From Pseudomonas viridiflava (GTDB lineage Bacteria; Pseudomonadota; Gammaproteobacteria; Pseudomonadales; Pseudomonadaceae), in contig NZ_UWFN01000285.1 of assembly GCF_900602065.1 (NCBI RefSeq), forward strand, positions 558,001 to 622,000: a stretch of 64,000 nucleotides of DNA, in the 5' to 3' direction. The position numbers were made by a program, and so were the translations under genes. Below are positions 33,693 through 42,267 of the stretch, in pieces (positions within the stretch are counted from its first letter, which is position 1; each line of letters begins with the position of its first letter). Under the pieces are notes generated by a model. The model was not told where the DNA came from. It searched no databases and saw nothing but the letters and a program-made list of their open reading frames with translations.

Positions 33693-34598
33693 TCAGATCC
33701 TGGCTGGGGCGGAGTTTACGGCTACCGGAGCAGGTCTTTCATCGGGTGCGATACGCTCCAGATGTACATTTACCCGACGGTTGCGCGCACGATTGGCGTT
33801 ATTGGTGTTAGGCACCAATGGGTAACGCTCGCCATGGAAGCGCAAGGTGATCTGCTCTTCGGGAATACCTTGAGCCTTCAGGAAATCCATGACGGCCAGG
33901 GCGCGACGTCGGGACAAGTCACGATTGGTCAGGCGATTGCCACTGTTATCAGAGTGCCCGTCCAGTTCGATGTGATTGACCGTCGGATCGGCCTTGAGAT
34001 ACGCCACGATCGTCTGCAGGCGAGCCTTGGCCTGCGCATCCAGATCGATGCCGCCGCCCGGGAACCCTACTTCGCCTTGCTTGACCTGATCGTAATTCAT
34101 TGGCAACAGTTTGGTGACGCACAACTGATAGTCGCTGAAGGCTTTGTTGAACTTGACCGGCAACAGGCGCACTTCTGTAGTACCGGACGCATCACGGGAA
34201 TAATGACGGATCACCGGGCTGCGGCCTTCCATCAGGCCACTGATTAGCCGACCGGCCTGTACCTGCGAACTGCTGAACGGAAACTCACCGTTATTGACCT
34301 TGACCGATCCCAGGTTGATATCGCCGCGCCCAGGCTGCCATGGCGCAGCAGCAGCCAGCAAAGTCGCCGAACCACCGCCCAACATACCGCCGGCCGACTT
34401 GATCCTGAACGTCGCCTGCTCACCCGCACGGCGCACGAACTCACCCGCACCGAAATCGGTGATGGGCTGGCTGAGGCGACACTCGAACTGATCGCCTTCC
34501 ACTTTCCATTCGATGCTTTCCAGACGTGTCTGGAAAGTCATGGCCATGGCGGGGAAGCTGGCGAACACGCTGAGCAGGGCTAGATATCGCTGGCGCAC
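33693..34598 (-). CDS. motY: Flagellar MotY-type T-ring protein with OmpA domain
   Basis: A 301-residue periplasmic protein. It has a signal peptide (cleavage near AMA-MTF), an N-terminal MotY-specific beta domain (about 20-155) and a C-terminal OmpA-like peptidoglycan-binding domain (HIELDGHSDNSGNRLTNRDLS in part, then NANRARNRRVNVHLER). In Pseudomonas MotY is needed for stator function with MotAB/CD. Its place between argG and pyrC matches other pseudomonads. I use GTG 34598 with GGAG 6 bp upstream; an alternative GTG lies four codons earlier. Confidence 0.87.
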   Translation of the reverse strand: MRQRYLALLSVFASFPAMAMTFQTRLESIEWKVEGDQFECRLSQPITDFGAGEFVRRAGEQATFRIKSAGGMLGGGSATLLAAAAPWQPGRGDINLGSVKVNNGEFPFSSSQVQAGRLISGLMEGRSPVIRHYSRDASGTTEVRLLPVKFNKAFSDYQLCVTKLLPMNYDQVKQGEVGFPGGGIDLDAQAKARLQTIVAYLKADPTVNHIELDGHSDNSGNRLTNRDLSRRRALAVMDFLKAQGIPEEQITLRFHGERYPLVPNTNNANRARNRRVNVHLERIAPDERPAPVAVNSAPARI

Positions 34599-34745
34599 GG
34601 GAGGCTCCACTAAAAAATGACCGCATTACAAAAAAGACTTCCTACAACGGGCTATCGGTAACTTCCTACAAAACTTGATAGCGAGTGCCTGAGAGAGTCT
34701 TTTCCGGTAGCATTCCCAGCGAGTTTGACCCGCCTGGAATCCCCA

Positions 34746-35792
34746 ATGTCCGACCTCCTGACCCTTTTGCGTCCCGACGACTGGCACATTCACCTCCGCG
34801 ATGGAGCTGTTTTGCCCCACACCGTTGCTGACGTTGCGCGCACTTTTGGCCGCGCAATCATCATGCCTAACCTGGTACCGCCCGTTCGCAACGCTCAGGA
34901 AGCCGACGCTTATCGTCAGCGCATCCTGGCTGCACGTCCGGCAGGGAGCCACTTTGAGCCGCTGATGGTGCTCTACCTGACCGACCTGACACAGCCTGAG
35001 GATATCCGCACGGCAAAAGCCAGCGGTTTTGTCCACGCCGCTAAGTTGTACCCGGCCGGAGCGACCACCAACTCCGATTCAGGCGTAACCAGCATCGACA
35101 AGATCTTCCCGGTCCTGGAAGCCATGGCCGACGTTGGCATGCCGCTTCTGGTTCACGGCGAAGTGACCCGCAGTGAAATCGACGTGTTTGATCGCGAGAA
35201 GATGTTCATTGACGAGCACCTGACACGTGTAGTGGAGCGTTTCCCGACGCTCAAAGTGGTGTTTGAACACATCACCACCGGCGAGGCCGTGCAGTTCGTC
35301 AATCAGGCATCGAGCAATGTCGGCGCGACGATCACTGCGCACCACTTGCTCTACAACCGCAACCACATGCTGGTGGGCGGGATTCGTCCGCATTTCTATT
35401 GCTTGCCGATCCTCAAGCGCAATACCCATCAGACAGCATTGCTTGATGCAGCCACCAGCGGCAGCACCAAGTTCTTCCTGGGTACCGACTCGGCGCCGCA
35501 TGCCCAGCACGCCAAGGAAAACGCCTGCGGATGTGCCGGCTGCTACACCGCCTACGCCGCCATCGAGTTGTACGCCGAAGCTTTCGAGCAACGTAATGCA
35601 CTGGATAAACTGGAAGGCTTTGCAAGCCTCCACGGTCCGGCGTTCTACGGCCTGCCTGCGCCTCAAGACACCATTACGCTGGTCCGTGAAGAATGGACCG
35701 CGCCCACCAGTCTGCCGTTTGGCGAGCTGTCCGTAATACCGCTGCGCGCCGGTGAAAAACTGCGCTGGCGTCTGTTGGAGAAACACGCGTGA
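34746..35792 (+). CDS. pyrC: Dihydroorotase (type II)
   Basis: A 348-residue zinc enzyme of pyrimidine synthesis. It has the HxH metal motif in DDWHIHLRDG (about 13-22) and the carboxylated Lys in HAAKLYPAGATTNS. Further ligands are in LLVHGEV and FEHITT, with catalytic Asp in GTDSAPH. ATG 34746 (MSDLLTLLRPDD) fits the family. Its stop overlaps the rnt start. Confidence 0.97.
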   Translation: MSDLLTLLRPDDWHIHLRDGAVLPHTVADVARTFGRAIIMPNLVPPVRNAQEADAYRQRILAARPAGSHFEPLMVLYLTDLTQPEDIRTAKASGFVHAAKLYPAGATTNSDSGVTSIDKIFPVLEAMADVGMPLLVHGEVTRSEIDVFDREKMFIDEHLTRVVERFPTLKVVFEHITTGEAVQFVNQASSNVGATITAHHLLYNRNHMLVGGIRPHFYCLPILKRNTHQTALLDAATSGSTKFFLGTDSAPHAQHAKENACGCAGCYTAYAAIELYAEAFEQRNALDKLEGFASLHGPAFYGLPAPQDTITLVREEWTAPTSLPFGELSVIPLRAGEKLRWRLLEKHA

Positions 35793-36460
35793 GTGAAGAT
35801 CATTTCGACGACGAACAGGAAGGTCAAGGCGGCGGTTCACGCCACCCGATGGCAGCCCGTTTTCGCGGCTACCTGCCTGTCGTCATCGATGTAGAAACCG
35901 GTGGTTTCAATTGTGCAACCGATGCCCTGCTGGAAATCGCCGCAGTGACCATCGGCATGGACGAAGACGGTTTTGTGTTCCCGGAGCACACGCACTTCTT
36001 CCGCGTAGAACCGTTCGAGGGCGCCAACATTGAGGCGGCTGCCCTTGAGTTCACCGGTATCAAACTCGATCATCCATTGCGTATGGCAGTCAGTGAAGAA
36101 ACCGCACTGAATGACATCTTCCGTGGTGTTCGCAAGGCGCTGAAGGCCAATGGCTGCAAACGTGCGGTGCTGGTCGGCCACAACGCCAGCTTCGACCTGG
36201 GGTTTCTCAACGCCGCAGTTGCGCGGCTCGACATGAAGCGCAACCCGTTCCACCCCTTCTCCAGCTTCGACACCGCGACGCTGGCCGGGCTTGCTTACGG
36301 CCAGACCGTACTTGCCAAAGCCTGTCAGGCAGCCGGTATCGATTTCGACGGCCGTGAAGCGCACTCAGCGCGTTACGACACCGAGAAAACCGCCGAGCTG
36401 TTCTGCGGCATCGTCAACCGCTGGAAACAGATGGGTGGCTGGGAAGATTTCGGCGATTGA
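35789..36460 (+). CDS. rnt: Ribonuclease T
   Basis: A 223-residue DEDD-type 3'-5' exoribonuclease maturing tRNA and other stable RNAs. Catalytic residues appear in VIDVETGG (Asp and Glu), GHNASFDLGFL (Asp) and HSARYDTEKTAELF (His/Asp). It begins at GTG 35789, overlapping the pyrC stop (GTGA), so it is translationally coupled. Confidence 0.95.
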   Translation: MSEDHFDDEQEGQGGGSRHPMAARFRGYLPVVIDVETGGFNCATDALLEIAAVTIGMDEDGFVFPEHTHFFRVEPFEGANIEAAALEFTGIKLDHPLRMAVSEETALNDIFRGVRKALKANGCKRAVLVGHNASFDLGFLNAAVARLDMKRNPFHPFSSFDTATLAGLAYGQTVLAKACQAAGIDFDGREAHSARYDTEKTAELFCGIVNRWKQMGGWEDFGD

Positions 36461-36492
36461 ATGGTATCCCCCCGCTGGTTTTGCGGTGACTG

Positions 36493-36557
36493 CATCGCGA
36501 GCAAGCTCGGCTCCTACAGGTAAGTGGTATCTGTAGGAGCCGAGCTTGCTCGCGATG
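36493..36557. repeat. Compact REP inverted repeat, family D
   Basis: Almost perfect inverted arms of 27 bp (CATCGCGAGCAAGCTCGGCT plus CCTACAG, and the reverse complement) with only an 11-bp loop, much tighter than the other pairs. As RNA it would form a long hairpin after rnt. Confidence 0.9.
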
Positions 36558-36660
36558 AGGCCAGCACATTTCTGACGCCAGCCATCACATCGCCCCAACG
36601 TCACTTAATGTATTTTTTGCCACTCGTCGGTACTGAGAGAAACCTTCTCAATGAGTTTTG

Positions 36661-36685
36661 ACAAGCATTCTCATTAACATTAGTA
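36661..36685 (-). promoter_or_regulatory. Candidate Fur box upstream of bfd
   Basis: On the minus strand, GTTAAT-GAGAAT-GCTTGTC matches the Fur hexamer pattern GATAAT-GATAAT-CATTATC at most positions. It sits about 45 bp before bfd, a gene usually derepressed by iron limitation. It was found by eye only. Confidence 0.5.
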
Positions 36686-36723
36686 TCCCCGGCAACGAGA
36701 AATTACAGCGACGGTTCTCATAT

Positions 36724-36942
36724 ATGTATGTCTGCCTCTGCCAAGGTGTTACCGACGGTCAAATCCGAGATGCAATCTTCGAAGGTTGCTGCAGCTACAA
36801 AGACGTCCGTGAAACGCTGGGTGTTGCTACAAAATGCGGAAAATGCGCATGCCTGGCTAAAGAAGTAGTCCGCGATACGCTCACCGAGCTGCAGAGCAGC
36901 CAGGCAGCATTAGCCTATCCGGCAGAATTTTCAGCCGCCTGA
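36724..36942 (+). CDS. bfd: Bacterioferritin-associated ferredoxin
   Basis: A 72-residue 2Fe-2S protein that reduces bacterioferritin to release stored iron. The four ligands are visible: CLC (Cys 4 and Cys 6) and C-x2-C (CGKC, about 39-42). The start at ATG 36724 (MYVCLCQGV) matches the family; the longer frame crosses the Fur-like site. It lies just before bacterioferritin but is separated by a terminator, so the two can be expressed under opposite iron conditions. Confidence 0.95.
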   Translation: MYVCLCQGVTDGQIRDAIFEGCCSYKDVRETLGVATKCGKCACLAKEVVRDTLTELQSSQAALAYPAEFSAA

Positions 36943-36959
36943 TTTAACCGAATTCAAAG

Positions 36960-36986
36960 AACCGGACCCAGCGTCCGGTTTTTTTA
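36960..36986 (+). terminator. Intrinsic terminator of bfd
   Basis: AACCGGAC-CCAGC-GTCCGGTT followed by TTTTTT: an 8-bp stem with T-run, 17 bp after the stop. Confidence 0.92.
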
Positions 36987-37143
36987 TGCCTGTAATTCAA
37001 CCGCTTAGCACCAAGATGCGGAACACAAACATTCTTATTACTATTTAATTTCACTTATTATTCAATAACTTAGGTTTGACAGGCTAATAACCGGGGATCA
37101 AACTCGCCTTTTATATATACAAGCCATTGGCAGGACCTCAAAA

Positions 37144-37617
37144 ATGAAAGGCGACATTACAGTCATCCAGCATCTCAACAGGATCCTCGGAAACGAGCTG
37201 GTCGCGATCAATCAATACTTCCTGCATGCCCGCATGTACGAGGATTGGGGCCTGAACAAACTGGGCAAGCATGAATATCGCGAATCCATTGATGAGATGA
37301 AGCACGCTGACAAGCTCATCAAACGCATCCTGTTCCTCGAGGGTCTGCCTAACCTGCAAGATTTGGGCAAGATTCTGATCGGTGAGCACACCAAGGAAAT
37401 GCTTGAGTGCGATCTGAAGATCGAGCAAAAAGGCCTGGCCGACCTCAAGGCAGCCATCGCTCACTGCGAAGTCATCGGTGACTTCGGTAGCCGCGAAATG
37501 CTGGAAGACATCCTCGAGTCCGAGGAAGAACACATCGACTGGCTGGAAACCCAACTGGGCCTGATCGAGAAAATCGGTATCGAAAACTACCTGCAATCGC
37601 AGATGGGTGAAGACTGA
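37144..37617 (+). CDS. bfr: Bacterioferritin
   Basis: A 157-residue subunit of the 24-mer haem-containing iron store. Ferroxidase residues are in NELVAINQYFLHARM (Glu 18) and ESIDEMKHADKLI, which also holds the haem-ligand Met 52. A second pair lies in ESEEEHIDW. The upstream 200 bp is AT-rich with bfd's terminator at its left end. Confidence 0.96.
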   Translation: MKGDITVIQHLNRILGNELVAINQYFLHARMYEDWGLNKLGKHEYRESIDEMKHADKLIKRILFLEGLPNLQDLGKILIGEHTKEMLECDLKIEQKGLADLKAAIAHCEVIGDFGSREMLEDILESEEEHIDWLETQLGLIEKIGIENYLQSQMGED

Positions 37618-37640
37618 TTCATCTGATCTGCCGGTAACGA

Positions 37641-37679
37641 AAAAGCCCCGCTCTCGAGAGAAAGCGGGGCTTTTATTTG
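37641..37679 (+). terminator. Intrinsic terminator of bfr (copy 1 of 2)
   Basis: AAAAGCCCCGCT-CTCGAGAGA-AAGCGGGGCTTTTATTT. A nearly identical 35-bp copy lies at 37837-37876 with a REP pair between them. Confidence 0.92.
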
Positions 37680-37715
37680 CACTGCTGGACGCATCTTTAT
37701 GGCAATACACTGGAC

Positions 37716-37809
37716 CGGTGGGACCGGATTTATCCGGGAAAAGGCCAGCACATTCAACGCATCTTCGTCGTCAGGAATAACGCTTTCGCGAATAAATTCG
37801 CTCCCACAG
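37716..37809. repeat. Hybrid REP pair: family A left arm, family B right arm
   Basis: The left arm is GTGGGACCGGATTTATCCGG (family A). The right arm, read on the other strand, is GTGGGAGCGAATTTATTCGC (family B). All other pairs in the window have arms of one family, so this one looks recombinant. Confidence 0.85.
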
Positions 37810-37836
37810 GTATCCGCTCAATAGACACCTGATAAC

Positions 37837-37876
37837 AAAAAGCCCCGCTTTCGAGAGAAAGCGGGGCTTTTATTTG
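37837..37876. terminator. Second copy of the bfr terminator, next to grxD
   Basis: AAAAAGCCCCGCTTTCGAGA then GAAAGCGGGGCTTTTATTTG. It differs from copy 1 by about one base in the stem-loop. It lies 43 bp past the grxD stop and can act on both converging transcripts. Confidence 0.9.
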
Positions 37877-37918
37877 TCGCTAAGGCTCATGCTGGCTGCA
37901 CATAAACCGCGACTCTTG

Positions 37919-38260
37919 TCAGGCTTCGGTATTACCCGCGGCAGCCTTGGCAGCTGCGCCTTTCACCAGCTCTTGCAGCGAACCGTCAGCCTGCATTTCG
38001 GTGATGATGTCGCTACCTCCGACCAGCTCACCGGCAACCCACAGTTGTGGGAAAGTCGGCCAGTTGGCGTACTTCGGCAAATTGGCACGAATTTCAGGGT
38101 TCTGCAGAATGTCGACGTAAGCGAATTTTTCGCCACATGCCATCAATGCCTGGGATGCTTTCGCCGAAAAGCCGCACTGCGGGGCATTCGGAGCACCTTT
38201 CATGTAGAGCAGAATGGTGTTGTTGGCAATCTGGTCTTTGATCGTTTCGATGATATCCAT
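37919..38260 (-). CDS. grxD: Monothiol glutaredoxin (Grx4/GrxD)
   Basis: A 113-residue monothiol glutaredoxin with the CGFS active site (residues 29-32, in APQCGFSAKA) and glutathione-binding WPTFPQLWVAGELVGG. This class binds a bridged 2Fe-2S cluster and works in iron-sulfur trafficking, which fits the neighbouring bfd and bfr. Confidence 0.95.
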   Translation of the reverse strand: MDIIETIKDQIANNTILLYMKGAPNAPQCGFSAKASQALMACGEKFAYVDILQNPEIRANLPKYANWPTFPQLWVAGELVGGSDIITEMQADGSLQELVKGAAAKAAAGNTEA

Positions 38261-38359
38261 GGAGCACCTCGGCTTAACTTTTCCGACTCAGTTGTCGACA
38301 CGGTGGCGCATTGTAACGGAAACCCGAGCATGACGCTCTGCCTTCCCCATACACCCCAA

Positions 38360-40468
38360 TCATGCCGCCGCGACCTGAACGCTGACGCCATTGAGCACCG
38401 CATTACCGGAAAGGCTATCAAGTTCTCGCTCATCGGTCAGGTCATTGGCGCTCTCCCCCGGTTGATGAGCGGCAATGTCCATCTGCACGCCAGGTTTCGC
38501 ATGCCCCCAACCATGAGGCAGGCTGACCACACCCGGCATCATGTCCAGACTCGACAGCACCTGCACTTCAATCACGCCAACCCTTGAGCTCACCCGCACT
38601 TGCTGGCCGTCATTCAAACCGCGACTGGCCAGATCATCCGGGTGCATCAACAGTTGGTGACGCGGCTTGCCCTTAACCAGCCGATGATAGTTGTGCATCC
38701 ACGAATTATTACTGCGCACATGACGGCGCCCGATCAGCAACAACTCGCCGGACTCAGGTGCAGCGGCAATGGCGAAACGCTCAAGATCGGCCATGACCAC
38801 CTCGGGCGCAGCCTGGATGCGGCCATTAGCTGTTTTAAGCCGCGAAGCAAGATTAGGCTTCAACGCTCCCAGGTCCAGTCCGTGAGGATGATCCAGCAAG
38901 GTTTCCAGCGAGAGGTTGTAGTCCGAGCCTTCGCCATAACGGCCGCTGCGTAGGCCACGATCAATCATCTGCGCCGGGGCCATGGTCGGTTTCAGCTCGC
39001 GCCCTGCTCTTGCGGCAAAAGCTTTCGCCAGGCCGACGAAGATCTCCCAGTCATGCAATGCCCCTTCGGGCTTTGCCAGAATAGCTCGATTGAAGCGCGT
39101 GACGTTGCGGACTGCAAAGGTGTTGAACGTGGTGTCGTAGTGATCATTTTCCAGCGCTGATGTAGAAGGCAGAATCAAGTCGGCATGGCGTGTGGTTTCG
39201 TTGATATAGAGGTCGATGCTGAGCATGAACTCCAGCCCATCCAGTGCCTGATCCAGCTGACGCCCGTTAGGAGTCGACGACACCGGATTACCTGCCACCG
39301 TCACCAACGCCTTGATCTGCCCTTCCCCTGCGCTGAGGATTTCTTCGGCTAACGCCGCGACCGGCAATTCGCCAGCGTATTCCGGCAAACCGGAGACCCG
39401 GCTTTGCCACTGGTTGAAATGGCCGCCGGACGTTGATCCCACCAGATCCACGGCAGGCTCGGTACACAGCACACCACCTACCCGGTCCAGATTACCGGTC
39501 ACCAGATTGATCAATTGCACCAGCCAATGACACAGCGTGCCGAATACCTGGGTAGAAATCCCCATACGGCCGTAACACGCAGCCCTATCGGCGGCGGCGA
39601 AGTCTCGGGCCAATTGGCGAATCTGCTCGGCAGGCACCCCGCAACGCGGGCTCATGGCTTCAGCACTGAACGCCGCGATGGCTGAACGCACCTGATCGAG
39701 ACCGTCTACCGGTAAATGGCTGTCCCGGGTCAGCCCCTCCTCAAAGAGCGTATTCAGAAGCCCGAACAGCAAGGCAGCGTCGCCTCCCGGGCGTATGAAG
39801 ATGTGCTGATCGGCAATCGCTGCCGTTTCGGTGCGCCGTGGGTCGACCACCACCACTTTGCCGCCTCTGGCCTGGATAGCCTTGAGCCGTTTTTCAACAT
39901 CAGGGACCGTCATGATGCTGCCATTGGAGGCTAGCGGGTTGCCGCCCAGGATCAGCATGAAATCGGTGTGATCGATATCGACGATAGGCAGCAGCAAACC
40001 GTGGCCGTACATCAGGAAACTCGTCAGATGATGTGGCAGTTGGTCCACTGAGGTCGCCGAGTAGCGATTACGGGTTTTCAGCAAACCAAGAAAGTAGTTG
40101 CTGTGGGTCATCAAGCCGTAATTGTGAACACTGGGGTTGCCCTGATACACCGCCACCGCGTTTTGGCCATGACGCTGCTGGATGTCCAGCAAACGCTCGG
40201 CGACCAGATCAAATGCGGCCTGCCATTCAATAGGCTGCCATTGGTTGCCCACGCGCTGCATGGGCTGACGCAAACGGTCGGGGTCATTCTGAATGTCCTG
40301 CAACGCCACAGCTTTGGGGCAAATGTGGCCGCGACTGAACGAATCCTGTGGGTCGCCCTTGATCGAGGTGATGGTCACCTGATTGTCGGAGCCGGCAGTG
40401 GTCTCGATGCTTAATCCGCAAATGGCTTCGCAAAGATGGCAGGCACGGTGGTGGAGGGTCTTGGTCAT
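38360..40468 (-). CDS. Molybdopterin-dependent oxidoreductase (NarB/FdhF superfamily)
   Basis: A 702-residue bis-MGD enzyme. The N-terminus has a 4Fe-4S motif (CHLCEAICGLSI with a later HICPKA). Mo-domain segments are MLILGGNPLASNGS, VVVDPRRTETA and the C-terminal cofactor domain (LLIGRRHVRSNNSWMHN). The stretch that usually carries the metal-ligating Cys/Sec reads RYSATSVDQLPHH, with no Cys visible. The substrate is unknown; no electron-transfer subunit or Tat signal is evident, so it is probably cytosolic. I start at ATG 40468 (GAGG 6 bp upstream) rather than four codons earlier. Confidence 0.85.
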   Translation of the reverse strand: MTKTLHHRACHLCEAICGLSIETTAGSDNQVTITSIKGDPQDSFSRGHICPKAVALQDIQNDPDRLRQPMQRVGNQWQPIEWQAAFDLVAERLLDIQQRHGQNAVAVYQGNPSVHNYGLMTHSNYFLGLLKTRNRYSATSVDQLPHHLTSFLMYGHGLLLPIVDIDHTDFMLILGGNPLASNGSIMTVPDVEKRLKAIQARGGKVVVVDPRRTETAAIADQHIFIRPGGDAALLFGLLNTLFEEGLTRDSHLPVDGLDQVRSAIAAFSAEAMSPRCGVPAEQIRQLARDFAAADRAACYGRMGISTQVFGTLCHWLVQLINLVTGNLDRVGGVLCTEPAVDLVGSTSGGHFNQWQSRVSGLPEYAGELPVAALAEEILSAGEGQIKALVTVAGNPVSSTPNGRQLDQALDGLEFMLSIDLYINETTRHADLILPSTSALENDHYDTTFNTFAVRNVTRFNRAILAKPEGALHDWEIFVGLAKAFAARAGRELKPTMAPAQMIDRGLRSGRYGEGSDYNLSLETLLDHPHGLDLGALKPNLASRLKTANGRIQAAPEVVMADLERFAIAAAPESGELLLIGRRHVRSNNSWMHNYHRLVKGKPRHQLLMHPDDLASRGLNDGQQVRVSSRVGVIEVQVLSSLDMMPGVVSLPHGWGHAKPGVQMDIAAHQPGESANDLTDERELDSLSGNAVLNGVSVQVAAA

Positions 40469-40602
40469 GGCCAGCCTCATATTTTTGTCAGGACGACCTG
40501 AAGCGATCGCTCAAACGAAACTATGGGGCGTGGCTGGCGACTGCGCCAGAGACGTTCGTCTCATGAATCGACAGGCATCAAGCGGGCCGATGGCGAACGG
40601 TA

Positions 40603-40893
40603 TCAGCCGCCTATAGGGGTGATTTTGCGCTGAAGCTGGATTTCGTGGACTGTCTCGATCTGCTCTTGAGCCAGATGAACGCCAGTCAGTTCGCCAATCA
40701 GACGCCAGTGCTCATCCAGACCGGAACTGATGGTGGCCATACGATCAATCATGTGCCGCCCGGCGGCCCGAGTGACTTCGTCATTACTGCGCAAGAGCTC
40801 GAAGGACATGGACGTCATTGAAGCAGTGAGGTGCGTCAGGGTGCGAGCGGTAAGCCCGAGCAGTTCCGTCAGCTGTTTTTCTTTCGATTCCAT
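40603..40893 (-). CDS. Small helical hypothetical protein
   Basis: A 96-residue, largely helical protein (MESKEKQLTELLGLTARTL and onward), no signal, Cys or metal motif. ATG 40893 is preceded by GGGGTCTGGGG. A similar unnamed small protein is, from memory, common at this place in Pseudomonas. Function is unknown. Confidence 0.6.
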   Translation of the reverse strand: MESKEKQLTELLGLTARTLTHLTASMTSMSFELLRSNDEVTRAAGRHMIDRMATISSGLDEHWRLIGELTGVHLAQEQIETVHEIQLQRKITPIGG

Positions 40894-40923
40894 TCCCCAG
40901 ACCCCTTGATACACGATGAGCAG

Positions 40924-41193
40924 TTATAACCTGCGCCGATTATTTATGAAACGGGCCACTAGCGCGCCGCGTGAAGCAGATCGCATTAGGGCAACGTTAT
41001 GACCACTCAATAGCGCAACTGTTGCAGGATCGGCAGTAATTGCAATCTCACACAAGGGCAGTGTACAAATACCCCCCTCGGAAAATCCTCGGATGGCCAG
41101 TTGCCGCCACCTAGAGCATTGCTCAGCTTGAGATGTCAGGCAAGCTCCGAATATAGAAAACAGCCCTGTTGCGAATAAAAAACGTTCGGACAT
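40924..41193 (-). CDS. Possible small secreted protein
   Basis: An 89-residue frame from ATG 41193 (AGGA 8 bp before). It begins with a signal-like segment MSERFLFATGLFSIFGACLT, cleavage possible after SQA. The mature part has three Cys and no known domain. It is divergent from argF and could equally be a chance frame in the argF upstream region. Confidence 0.33.
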   Translation of the reverse strand: MSERFLFATGLFSIFGACLTSQAEQCSRWRQLAIRGFSEGGICTLPLCEIAITADPATVALLSGHNVALMRSASRGALVARFINNRRRL

Positions 41194-41346
41194 GAGCATC
41201 CTATTGGTAAGAGGCGACATTTTTTTATACCATCGCGCCTTCCCTATTCGTCGCCCCCGTGCGGCTTCCGCCGCAGGTCTCGCCCGTTTTCCCGATAAAA
41301 CCCGGCTTTGAGCATCTGCGGTCTGTTGCAAAAAAGGTAGTTAATA

Positions 41347-42267
41347 ATGAACGCCAGGCACTTTCTCTCGATGATGGATTACAAGCCAGAAGAGCTCCTG
41401 CGCTTGATCCGTCGAGGCGTAGAGCTCAAAGACCTGCGAAACCGAAGTGTCCTGTTTGAGCCGTTGAAAAGCCGGGTTCTGGGCATGATCTTCGAGAAAT
41501 CTTCGACACGTACCCGTGTTTCGTTCGAAGCGGGCATGATCCAGCTGGGCGGTCAGGCGATCTTTTTGTCGCCTCGTGACACCCAATTAGGTCGTGGCGA
41601 GCCCATTGCCGACTGCGCAAAAGTCCTGTCGAGCATGCTTGATGCCGTGATGATCCGTACTTTCGCTCACAGCAATCTGACCGAGTTCGCTGCCAACTCC
41701 CGAGTACCTGTGATCAATGGTCTGTCTGATGACTTGCACCCGTGCCAGTTGCTGGCCGACATGCAAACCTTCCTTGAGCACCGCGGCTCGATCAAAGGCA
41801 AGACCGTTGCCTGGATCGGCGATGGCAACAACATGTGCAACAGCTATATAGAAGCGGCGATCCAGTTCGACTTCAAATTGCGTGTGGCCTGCCCTGAAGG
41901 CTATGAGCCAAACCCTGAATTCCTGGCACTGGCCGGAGATCGGGTCACCGTGCTGCGCGATCCACGCGCAGCAGTGGCAGGTGCGCATCTGGTCAGTACC
42001 GACGTCTGGACCTCCATGGGTCAGGAAGAAGAAACCGCCAAGCGCATCGCCTTGTTCACGCCCTTCCAGGTGACCCGCGCATTGTTGGATCTGGCTGACA
42101 AAGACGTGCTGTTCATGCACTGCCTGCCAGCGCATCGCGGCGAAGAAATCAGCGTCGACCTGCTGGATGACCCGCGCTCGGTCGCGTGGGACCAGGCTGA
42201 AAACCGTCTGCATGCTCAAAAGGCGCTGCTGGAATTCCTCGTCGCGCCTTCCTGCCAACCGGCATGA
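41347..42267 (+). CDS. argF: Ornithine carbamoyltransferase (anabolic)
   Basis: A 306-residue enzyme making citrulline from ornithine and carbamoyl phosphate. It has the carbamoyl-phosphate motif SSTRTRVSFE, HPCQLLADMQTF, and the ornithine-side HCLPAHRGEEI. The size fits the anabolic ArgF. Its stop overlaps the start of an ABC ATPase gene. Confidence 0.96.
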   Translation: MNARHFLSMMDYKPEELLRLIRRGVELKDLRNRSVLFEPLKSRVLGMIFEKSSTRTRVSFEAGMIQLGGQAIFLSPRDTQLGRGEPIADCAKVLSSMLDAVMIRTFAHSNLTEFAANSRVPVINGLSDDLHPCQLLADMQTFLEHRGSIKGKTVAWIGDGNNMCNSYIEAAIQFDFKLRVACPEGYEPNPEFLALAGDRVTVLRDPRAAVAGAHLVSTDVWTSMGQEEETAKRIALFTPFQVTRALLDLADKDVLFMHCLPAHRGEEISVDLLDDPRSVAWDQAENRLHAQKALLEFLVAPSCQPA

